From Mactromeris polynyma (Eukaryota; Mollusca; Bivalvia; Venerida; Mactridae), in NCBI GenBank assembly GCA_032209605.1, contig JASFXZ010000015.1, positions 3,286,001 through 3,350,000 of the forward strand: DNA of 64,000 nucleotides, in the 5' to 3' direction. Under the pieces are notes generated by a model that saw only the letters and a list, made by a program, of their open reading frames with translations, did not search any database and was not told the DNA's origin. Position 1 is the first letter of the stretch. Each line of letters opens with the position of its first letter. Positions 54,967-64,000 of the stretch are shown piece after piece. The position numbers and the translations under genes were made by a program.

Positions 54967-56644
54967 GTATGTAATTTATTATTGACTTATTGCTTTAGGT
55001 TGTTCTGCAGATATACATGATATTAATGTTTTAACATGATTTTAAATTCATAAAAATGCTTTCTTACACTTCAATTTAAATAGCCCACTAAAACATATTT
55101 ACAACGACAGATTTTGAAACAAAGTTATGTTTGTGAGCAAGGCTCTATGTATTTTTCAAATGCAAGCCATAATTAACGTTTGACAAAAGTCCCATTAGCG
55201 CCAAAATTACCGACCCTGGCTCATATTATTTACCTCCTTCATAACAAAGCGATACTTATATGCATTAAATAATTATTTATAATGACATCCGTGGTATGAA
55301 ATGTAAACTGCTTGTGCTCTTCTATAATAATTTACTTTTAAGTTAATATAACGGATAGTATGCCAGCTACAGTACGCCATGAGATTTTTCTGATAAAGAA
55401 CAATGGCAGTATTATATATCTAAAATCATTATAAACTCGTGTGTGTTATGTATTTATTTCTCGCATTACAAAGTTACATGTGTCGAACGATACTTTATAT
55501 TTATTCCGACTAAGTCTAACTATTTCATGCTATATCGTATGAAAACATCAGTGTACTTAAAATGTCTATACTACCGGATTTAAATTGTGTCATGTATGTA
55601 TGTATATATGAAGCACATCAAGCAGAAACGGGTCTCAACGTGATTTATGACGAAAGCGAGAATAACGTCACACGTGACGTGATTGGTATCAAGATGATGA
55701 CCTCCACGTTTGACACGTTGTTATTTTTAACTTAAGTTCACTTCGAAATAGATTCGTTTAAGGTAAGTTTTGAATGTTTTCTACATTTAAATACTTCAGC
55801 ATTGTTCTTATACTGCCATTTGGTTAACCTGCTAATTGTGTGCAGATAGCCAATTAACTATCATCGACTCCCCGATAGGCGCCTTCTAAAGATTTGTCTG
55901 CGAATCGAAACTTGGATTGTCGGCATAAATATAAATAATGCATTTTCCGATTAATCACATCTTATCTCAATCGACTGATGTAGAAATGCAAAAAGCTACC
56001 AAATCTCTCATTCAAAACCAATCAACAAGTTGACAAGACAAAAACTTACTTACCGTTATTTCGTTAACCTAACTCCGCCTACTGCGTGACGTCATAAAAA
56101 GTGAAGATAGCAACACATATCTTAACGAACTTTCCAACTTTATTAACTATTAACTGGATCTACAGTTGCACAAAAAACCGTCTCCCTTCCTGATAACACG
56201 CGCTAGTGTGCAATCATTCGATATACCAGGTGGATGCAGGGCATACGTTTTTTCACCCCATCACATCTTTGTCAAGATAAATAATGTTCTGTTTGCAACT
56301 TCTTTCGGAGTGAATTTTTGGCAAACACAACATACATCTGTGTAGTCATCAGTGTCTTTCTCAGAGGAATATTCTCGAACCAGATTTGTATGCGACGATT
56401 CAGCTTGCGGATATTCAATGAATGAATTCACTTAAGTTTTACTTTCCTTGCTGTCTTTCATTTGATGTTTTACTGGAAACCTTTCTTTTGGTTTCATAGC
56501 ATTGTTTTCATCAGTCTTCATTTTGTTAATAATATAATTATACATACATAAATTCATGTTTGTGGAACACGAAAAATCGGTCAATGGCGCTACCTGGTAT
56601 AGTCACATCCTTACCTCCGAACAGTTTACTCATTGTGTTTCTCG
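54967..56644. other. No coding seen (intron of gene B)
   Basis: AT-rich. It contains a near-palindrome TAACGTCACACGTGACGTG at about 55,662-55,680 and a CRE-like TGACGTCA at 56,087-56,094 followed by TAAAAAG. Isolated motifs, no leader or exon attached. Confidence 0.45.
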
Positions 56645-57698
56645 CTATTTTTTCATTTCACATTTTTTCCTTTTCAAGTGTATTTCTTTAACAGACAGTA
56701 TTTCAAATGGACCACTTTCCCAATCGCTATCACTGTCATTTACTTCAATACCCCATTCAACTGTCGCTTTCTTGTCGATCAATGGCATTTTCATCCTGGT
56801 ATATTTGAGGTGGTATACATGTGATGGAATGGCATCTTTATTTATAGGGTATACATATACTAGTTGTTCGGAATGCTGAATGAGCATTTTTAGTAGACAA
56901 TGCCTTGTTGTACACACGACAGACTAACTCACAAATATTATAGCGGGTAAGAGTAACCTCCTTCAAAGGGACTATAGCAAGACACATCAAGTGGTTGCAA
57001 GATGTGGTGGTAAAAAGAAGAAAATGATACCATTGTCTCTGGCCCATTCACTAATATTTACAGACACATGTGCCTTCTGTCCATCAATTATCAATACAAC
57101 TTTCAGATTATCATGTGCTGGAATGAATTTTATAAAGTCAATCCCTAAACATGGCATGATTCGACCAAACCCTTTCACCTACAGTTCCAGTGGCACCAGG
57201 TGATTGTCCTTCAATCAGCCTAGCATTCATTTTCTATCCAGGCAACGTGAAGACATAGGGTATGACGTAACCACTCTCACTTATACATCCAATACTGTCA
57301 TTGCCTTTTCACGTCCTAATATGTCTGCAGGTAGACAATGTGAAGATCTTCCAATTATATATGATAGTCTGTGCTCTTAGATGATTCTCTTTTTATCTAG
57401 ATTGAACATTAAATGAGGTTTATCACAAAGTGAATTAGTTATAAGACAACTTAAGTTTTTGAAGTATGCGCCTCTAGAGTATTCGAGTTATCTGGGTTTT
57501 AGTACAAACAACAAAAGCCATCTCAGTAAGAACCATCCATCCACCTGAGTGTACTATGTGCATGATCAACCTTTTTGCATAGCTGTATGGTAAAGTTAAA
57601 GGCCAAATTAAGGCATTCCTGTCGAGTGTAACCGTAGCCAGATTCCGCCATTTTGCTTCCTCTAGCATTATGAACAATGGTGGATGGCCAGTGGCCAC
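56645..57698 (-). pseudogene. Pogo/Tigger-like transposase relic
   Basis: Decayed - strand DDE transposase read in several frames from right to left. YGYTRQECLNLAF (CENP-B-type DNA-binding region, about 57,650-57,610) is followed by a FNLDKKRI..EHR..IIGRS-like block (about 57,390), GREKAMTVLDV, then MNARLIEGQSPGATGTVGE (about 57,230). Next come VVLIIDGQKAHVSVNISEWA and GIIFFFLPPH (second catalytic Asp block, 57,110-57,000), TRYNICELVCRVYNKALS, AHSAFRTTSICI, and a charged C-terminus ending at 56,645. The order of blocks is that of pogo/jerky-like transposases of the Tc1/mariner superfamily. Multiple stops and shifts; no termini identified. It lies in an intron of gene B. Confidence 0.75.
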
Positions 57699-59284
57699 AG
57701 TATCAATGTGAACATTTTCAGATAGCCTGTCTCTGGGGGTGGTTCGTATGGTATGCCTTCATAAGTGCTTCATGGGAATATGTCTTATTAGGCCGTCTTG
57801 GTTCTCTATTTGGTACAGACTGAAATTATATGTGACAAGAATCTTTAAAATTAGATGAACGGCGTAGATGAAATGATGTCTAAAGAATAGCCCTATTTCG
57901 GAACTCTGATTTCGCCACAGGGGTACGCTACGGGAAAGTGAAACAGTTAGTGGGTACGACGGTATTTGTCGATTCATTATATAGGTAACGCGTGTGCAGT
58001 TATGAGTTGTTGTTAAGTGTTTACATATGCACACATTGGCGCGTATGAAACCAATAATTACTTATATAATTGTTATTGTTTAGTAACAACTTTCATCAAT
58101 ATTACTTGCCCTTAACTTTTGCTAGCCCAATTGTTACCCCTACGACGATTGATATAAAACATTTCCTGTGATGATCACATATGTAATGTTAGGCAGTAAA
58201 TCTATTTTTAGACGGTTAAGTACATTCATATTGTTGATATTAAAATTCCTTGGTTCGTACACCCGTACCCCATAAAATATTATTTGATTGTACGTTAACA
58301 CATCTACGTTGGGAGGGTACAAATTAAAGTTTGGAGCGCATATGTTCATAAACGATGCAGTAAGTTTAATAAGACATCGAACGCATTGTACGAATCAGTA
58401 TCCGGCAATTGTATTTGCGCTGGATGTGAAATCAGTCATTGCACTGTATATTTCTGAACCTCGATTTTTTATTGAGATCTTCATTTGTTCATGCATGTAC
58501 ATGGTTTAAATTATAAACATGAAGTTATTGAAGACTTCTTGCTCACCTGGCAGAATAATTGAATATCGATACCGAAAATGTATGTATTTCTTAAATATGG
58601 CATTTAATACTAGCAATGTCCGTAATCCTTATATTTCTGTCAAATTCACAATGTCTTTATATTTCAGAAAAGGGTCATTCTCCAGGATCCATGAAATGCA
58701 GACCATGTGTTTGAGATGCTAAGGGAGATTATTTCATAGAAAATAAGTAAATTCGCAATAATATGTTGTCTCCTATAAAACATAGTGCAAAGAATGAGTC
58801 TGTGTCCGTGAATTCACATATGAAAATGTTTACATTGTATGTCAGACAATGTGAACACTGCTGATGCAATGGGGATCTAGATGTCATTATATGAAGTTGA
58901 CGTATTTCAAAATAGGTAGATATATGTCATTTTATATCGACATTTTTATATCACTTTCCTGAATGATTTGAACAGTCGTGGCAATTATTTGTTCAATATC
59001 ATAACTTCGGAAGTGTGGCAGTTGTATAATAGGCCCCACCGTTATAGGAGCAACGTTGTATAGTTTGGTATAAGGTCAATCTTTGATGAGGTTTGATGAC
59101 ATACATTTTATTATCCATACTTTTGTTTCAGTTTTGGATGATTTGTAAGAAGTGTTTGGAATAAGCCGGGCAATCAGTCTCAGTAACACCACTAATGACC
59201 TTAAATGAACTCGAGGCACAACCTTAAATTGAATTGATTTTGTCTGCAAAACATGGTTTACTTATAGTAATATTATGCCCCTTT
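57699..59284. other. No supported gene (intron of gene B)
   Basis: AT-rich; open frames at 57,759-58,034 (-) and 58,288-58,722 (+) show no family or splice pairing. Confidence 0.5.
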
Positions 59285-59480
59285 TTTCGGCGCATTCGTA
59301 CTTACATGATTTTGCTATTTGTATAATAGTGTTGTGTAAACCAATCACATCATATATTAACCACTGAGGCAATTTCTCTTCAACCGAATAACGTGTGTAA
59401 CCTGTTTTTGGTCTGGAGTGACCAGCAATCGTAACATCTCGGCATTTTTTTATGTTGCACAACAAATCTGAACTACACAT
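59285..59480 (-). repeat. Dispersed repeat B, inverted copy 4
   Basis: TTTTGCTATTTGTATAATAG, TTAACCACTGAGGCAATTTC and GTCTGGAGTGACCAGCAATC align with 53,645-53,880; about 100 bp present there are missing here. Confidence 0.6.
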
Positions 59481-61250
59481 TGTGCCGACCATCTTTTTCA
59501 ATATATTTGTTGTTGTTCATTTGTTTACTTCAACAAACATGAAACATATATTTCTTATAGTTAAAACATCAATATACATGTATTAACCAAGAATGAAATC
59601 ATAATGTATTGATCCGTGTTTGTACATCATAAAATTAAAACAAGCTTCCATTGTTTAACAGTCATGCTATTTTACTAGTTTTGTCCGTTGGTAATATGGT
59701 AATACTATATTGTTTAATCAGTTTTACATTGCAATGGTTCTTATTAGAGATGTTTTAGCAAATGTAACAACAATACTGGATGAAGCCAATTCAAACATTT
59801 TATGTTCAGATGAGCCAAATACGTCTTTATTACCTTCCAACTGTCTTTCAAGAGAAATATACAAAATCGTTCAATCAGATTTGCTCATCTGCAACATTGA
59901 AAATTAAAGACTATGGCCTATTAAGATTGAGGCATTTGTCGAACATTTTTTATTAATTATGTTTGTTGCTGTTCTAAAACGTCGCTTATAACATAACCAT
60001 TGTGATTATGATGGCTAAAATAATCTCTTTTCCGTTGAACTTTTCAGATGAAGCTCACAAGGAATATATTGCATAGGTATATGTGATATCCCCACATAAA
60101 TCATACTGAATTAGAAAAGAGCACAAAGTCATCTATTTACAGTCGAGACAACCGATACCGGATATATTGTGTATACTTCCTGCCGCTGTATAGATTGATC
60201 ATGGTGTATACATGTAATAGGCATTAGTTTACATACAGTATCTAGTCGACATGATGGTCATGGACACAACTATGAGAACTTTCGAAAGTATTTTGAAATA
60301 TTATAGGACCATGAATTTGTTGAATACTGATTTCCATGGGAACAAAACAAATCATCTTTTTTAAACATACACAGTAACAATTGTTATTGTCTATATACTG
60401 CGTCAATTGAATGATTATAATCAATATATCTAATACCTCATAGTGTTGCTAAATGCATGAAGTTAAGTGTTTACTCAACTATACACCAAATGAGCCGTGT
60501 GTATTTGTCTCTGTAAAGATCACAAGAGTTCTGAAGACTAATTACTCTGTTCTTATTGTTAATTTTGTTAATCATGATATTGCAATAAATTTATGCATAC
60601 TTTTTATATTAAAATTTACGATACACTCATACTTTTGGTGAGTGTTGAACACATCTCTTTAATAAAGTTTGTTTTTGTAATGCTTGTCTGTTATTTTGTG
60701 AATCAACCTAATCAAGAAATTTATTTTGTTCTTTCATCTGCATGGTAACAGAGTTATTCGAGTAAAGTTATTTGATTTTAAATATATTTCTGTGATTTAT
60801 TTAGTAACGTAAGGGACCTGGTGTAATTAAGTCATCGACTAGTTATTCTGTTATTCAGTTATTAGTTTTTCAGCTAAATACGATCTTAGGACCTAGTGTT
60901 AATTATATACAACAAAGACTGTAAATCAATACTGAAGCCATTTTGTCTGACATGCGCATATATATGTACATTAATTTCGTTTACTTTTATGCAAATTTAG
61001 TATTAATACTTGGAGCTGAGCTATTTTTCATTCATATCAACCAGTAATAGAAAACATATGGAATTGTTTTATTGTTTGTTTCCATGACAACATAAATAAT
61101 ATTATCACATTACTTGCACTCCAGGAGTGGCATAAAGCAGTGACATAAATATCATATTAACTAGTTACGTAAATAGCCGAATCACAGCACTATTTAAAGT
61201 ATATTTAAAGATTGAAAACAATCTATTTATGGTGTTATGTGATAAATATT
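59481..61250. other. No supported gene (intron of gene B)
   Basis: Very AT-rich; nothing recognisable. Confidence 0.5.
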
Positions 61251-61251
61251 C

Positions 61252-61367
61252 GTGCTTATTTGACATTGTTTTTATGAGACTCGTCGACTGAAACGAATAT
61301 GACGCTCGGCAGAGCCTCGCATCATATTCAGTCGACTCGTTTCATACAAACAATATCAAATGAGCAC
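61252..61367. repeat. Large imperfect hairpin (foldback element)
   Basis: The left arm GTGCTTATTTGACATTGTTT..TCGTCGACTGA..ATATGA and the right arm ..TCATATTCAGTCGACTCG..AACAATATCAAATGAGCAC pair over nearly the full 116 bp with a few bulges. Likely a foldback MITE. Confidence 0.65.
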
Positions 61368-62095
61368 TCATGTAAGATCCTCTATCTATGTACTTTTAAC
61401 ACAAAGAGAGACTTAAGCACATACATTTGTCTTTAATATTACATTGCACTTCCTGTCCTAATTAGAAAGCATACCGATATTCAGTGAGTCATTTGTCTAC
61501 ATGATGTCATTCATGTCAATCTTAGTTTTAGAAGACCCTTTTTGTATCAAAATGCTGAAACAAAGAAGCTTCATACCATTTTTGGAAAGCGTAAGAAATT
61601 CTTAATAATAATCAACGAAAACCTGCAAAACACCCGAGATTGCGTTAAGACACATAACTGCTTGGCGTGGCTCGTCATATGTATACGCGTATTGTAAAAG
61701 CGTATGTATACACTGAAACATTTCTTTCTAATTGGTCAACCTACGTTTATGCTGTTCGTTAATGTTGACGGGAATCTTTGTAAACACACATTTTGTACAT
61801 TTATGTGAAAATGTTTTGTCTCAAAATATTACTATTGTATATATGTACTTCTACATGTGGAATCATGGACGAAATACCTTCAGAAATAAACTACAATGTT
61901 ATTAGACAACCTTAAACTGACACTCATAAATCTTCTCTACTCTCTTGTCGAGCTGTCGCGTAATAATTATACAGTATTAATCGAAAGATATTCTTCGTAT
62001 TTCGCAGAGATAATATACGTATACGGACTTGTAGGAATATCTATGTCAGTTAAATATTGTCCCAATACATCTATCTATTTAACTATTTTTGTCAG
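61368..62095. other. No recognised feature (intron of gene B)
   Basis: AT-rich. A small inverted word pair, GTATACGCGTATTG / GCGTATGTATAC, lies near 61,681-61,712. Confidence 0.45.
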
Positions 62096-62215
62096 TTCTT
62101 GGGTCGGCCTGCTCATCAAGCGGTGATTGTAGTGCTGTCTCGGATGCCACATGTACGAGCAGCCTCTGTGCATGTAACAACGGCTACAAAAAAGAGGGCG
62201 CTGTTTGCACTACAG
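62096..62215 (+). CDS. EB-module gene B, module exon 3 (intact)
   Basis: 120-nt exon, phase 1-1, acceptor CTATTTTTGTCAG and donor ACAG|GTAAAT. It encodes LGSACSSSGDCSAVSDATC, TSSLCACNNGYKKEG and AVCTT. Cysteine spacing is C-x5-C-x7-C-x4-C-x-C-x10-C, the same as in gene A. It sits 7.1 kb after module exon 2; the long intron holds the pogo relic, repeat B and the hairpin. Assignment to the same gene rests on strand, phase and family; another gene start could in principle hide in the interval, but no second signal-peptide exon was seen. Confidence 0.8.
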
Positions 62216-62435
62216 GTAAATAATTATGTCAATACTCAATTTCCGCGTTGTAACTGGAACCGAAGCAAAACACTTTGAGTTATCGATTGTTTAAGCAAAT
62301 CCTGTCTTACGACTCAATTTTGTGTATATTTTTCTAAATTTTGATTTTACGCTTATACCTAGTTCAGTATCTCAACAATATACTACTAAGCAAACGAACG
62401 AGATTTTCATCAAATCGATTCAAATTTATTTTTAG

Positions 62436-62555
62436 TTTCTGGCATGGCTTGTAGTACCACTGCCGATTGTACATCTGGTGTTGACTATGTTTGTACTGAT
62501 TCAAGTTGTGTATGTTCCACAACCTATGACTTGAAAGACGGTGTTTGTGTAATGG
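62436..62555 (+). CDS. EB-module gene B, module exon 4 (intact); gene continues past the window
   Basis: 120-nt exon, phase 1-1, acceptor TTATTTTTAG and donor ATGG|GTAAGT. It encodes SGMACSTTADCTSGVDYVC, TDSSCVCSTTYDLKDG and VCVM with the standard six-cysteine spacing. The intron before it is only 220 nt. No terminal exon follows within the window; by analogy with gene A the protein may end in a GPI-type tail further downstream. Confidence 0.8.
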
Positions 62556-62609
62556 GTAAGTAATATATCTTCAATTATAATACTGCAAAGAAAAATGCAG
62601 TAATTTCAT

Positions 62610-62665
62610 TGGTTAAAGGCTCGCGTATAGGATTCTATATACACGGCGCTGACAGGGTATATGAC
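62610..62665 (-). repeat. Fragment related to the 63.2-kb hairpin
   Basis: Inverted, it reads CATATACCCTGTCAGCGCCG..GTATATA, which parallels CATATACCCTGTCAACAACC..TGTATA at 63,258-63,285. Confidence 0.45.
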
Positions 62666-63210
62666 GTTTTTCCCTTCATGCGCCTCGTGACAATTTTCGC
62701 TGACGGCTCGACTCGAAAACCTTTATCTCTCGATATCCGCAAGTTACTAGGAATTGACAATTGATCTTCACACATGATTCAATAAATATTGAATGCTAGT
62801 ATTAATGTTCAAAACGATAGTTTTTTTAAGGTTTGAGCCAAATTCAGTTCGATAAAGTCCATGAGATCAGACGCTTGAACATAAAAAATAGAGTGCTAGC
62901 GCGCGCTTAACCACATGTATTGAGGTACCTTACGGGGTAATGCAATTGATTTTCAGGCAATATAACGTGTGAGTGAAATAAAAGAAATATGATCTTCAAC
63001 AAGTAATTCCCGATATATTTTAAAAGGAATACGTTTTAATAACTGATATTTTACAAAACTAAAACACTCTAAACAATTTTATGAACCAAAAACAGCAAAA
63101 ATACACATACAGTATCTAATTATTAGATCTAGAGAGCTAGGCATCGACACATTGCTTGTTTAACTCAATTAGATTGAAAAGATGGAATTGCAGTATTATA
63201 AATTCGTTAA
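62666..63210. other. No recognised feature
   Basis: AT-rich, noncoding; may be the interior of an element bounded by the CCTGTCA-type sequences at 62,640 and 63,280. Confidence 0.4.
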
Positions 63211-63280
63211 ACAGGTTGTTGACAGGGTATATGGCACACAAACTGGTTATATTCCCCCATATACCCTGTCAACAACCTGT
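63211..63280. repeat. Perfect 24-bp inverted repeat with 22-bp loop
   Basis: ACAGGTTGTTGACAGGGTAT at 63,211-63,230 plus ATGG is exactly mirrored at 63,257-63,280. Perfect pairing over 24 bp implies recent origin or conservation. Confidence 0.8.
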
Positions 63281-63749
63281 ATAACTAATAGTATACGTTT
63301 TTTTACCAGCACCCGCGTATGTTGTGAAACTTTGTTTCATTTGCGCGTTGTTTCATCAAGTAATATAATATCAATGTGAGTGTTTTGGACTAGTTTTCAA
63401 CTCAAGTAAAATAATACTAACCCAGGTGTCAATCTACGATAATATTATTCGTAATCACTGGCCAGTTACCTCTGTCTTGATGTTCATTTACCGAGCCAAT
63501 CGCTAGACGACGTAATGACGCGATAAAAGGAGATTCGTTCAATTTACGTAATTGGCCCCATTACAAAAATATACAAAATAAGTATTTCAAAACATATATA
63601 GTTTGACTGGGTGCAATTATTATTTAGCGGAGATAACCGCCATCCAAAATTTTATGCAAATGTATAACGCGTTGATCGCCCTTTGAAGTATGGTGTACAG
63701 TAAATGAAAGTCTCCGAGTACTGATATCTAGGACTTTCATATCTATCTC
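63281..63749. other. No recognised feature
   Basis: AT-rich noncoding; nothing recognisable. Confidence 0.5.
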
Positions 63750-63796
63750 TCCGTCTGTCCGTCTGTCCGTCTAATCTATCTATCTATCTATATATG
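63750..63796 (+). repeat. Short microsatellites
   Basis: GTCCGTCTGTCCGTCTGTCC-type quartets followed by (CTAT)n. Confidence 0.85.
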
Positions 63797-63832
63797 TACA
63801 AATATAGGTACCGAAAATAGACAACGATACCT

Positions 63833-64000
63833 ATTCAAGTATTACCTAATGTAGAAACGGGTATATATACAAGTATTACCTAATGTAGAAACGGGTATAT
63901 ATACAAGTATTACCTAATGTAGAATACGTCATCTATACAAGTATTACCTAATGTAGAGAAGGTCATATATACAAGTATTACCTAATGTAGAATACGTCAT
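63833..64000 (+). repeat. 34-bp tandem repeat, at least 5 units, running out of the window
   Basis: CAAGTATTACCTAATGTAGA recurs with an exact 34-bp period (ATTACC at 63,841, 63,875, 63,909, 63,943, 63,977). Two alternating spacer types follow, AACGGGTATATATA and ATACGTCAT, suggesting a higher-order unit. Confidence 0.9.

Noticed and set aside
1..64000. Bacterial operons, CRISPR arrays, rRNA genes, prophage
   Set aside because: None seen; all recognisable genes are split by GT-AG introns and the mobile elements are eukaryotic.

Overview
The window looks like nuclear DNA of a mollusc, most probably a bivalve. It is AT-rich, has spliced genes with GT-AG introns, and is crowded with eukaryotic transposon remains. 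These include CR1/L2-like LINEs, tRNA-derived SINEs, hAT, PIF/Harbinger-like, mariner-like and pogo-like DNA elements, and the long 'aaggtcaaggtcacac' repeats that I associate with bivalve genomes. Two host families are recognisable: secreted proteins built from six-cysteine EB/EGF-like modules, and an F-type lectin. There are no operons, Shine-Dalgarno sites, rRNA genes or CRISPR arrays. Species and chromosome cannot be told from the sequence.

Layout. 1-1250 is the 3' end of an EB-module gene (gene A, + strand); its last exon encodes a GPI-signal-like hydrophobic tail. 1.6-17 kb is mostly repeats, with a promising cysteine-rich exon at 5.7 kb (- strand), LINE fragments, a pair of inverted termini at 9.0 and 15.1 kb, and a SINE. 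17.5-26.0 kb holds an F-type lectin gene on the - strand: two exons cover the C-terminal domain and one possible upstream exon is phase-compatible. A broken DDE integrase copy framed by direct repeats sits in its putative intron. 26.5-28.2 kb is a PIF/Harbinger-like element with a second, related element nested inside it. 28.6-29.8 kb is a tandem duplication. 30-37 kb is nearly empty apart from repeats.

37.96-38.03 kb is a textbook TATA/Inr promoter whose first exon ends exactly at an ATG and a splice donor. 39-50 kb is a mosaic of nested insertions: two LINE copies with the same altered catalytic motif, one of them 5'-inverted and carrying a hAT insertion; an SGNH-hydrolase relic; and a 15-copy, 24-bp minisatellite whose unit contains a perfect RNA polymerase III A-box.

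52.2 kb to the window end is EB-module gene B (+ strand). It has a signal-peptide exon and at least four intact 39-codon modules, each on a symmetric phase 1-1 exon. An extra module exon has lost its splice donor and runs into a stop. Gene B continues beyond the window. Gene A and gene B are two members of one family on the same strand about 52 kb apart, and the module exons have multiplied by exon-plus-intron duplication. The rest of the interval is transposon sediment.
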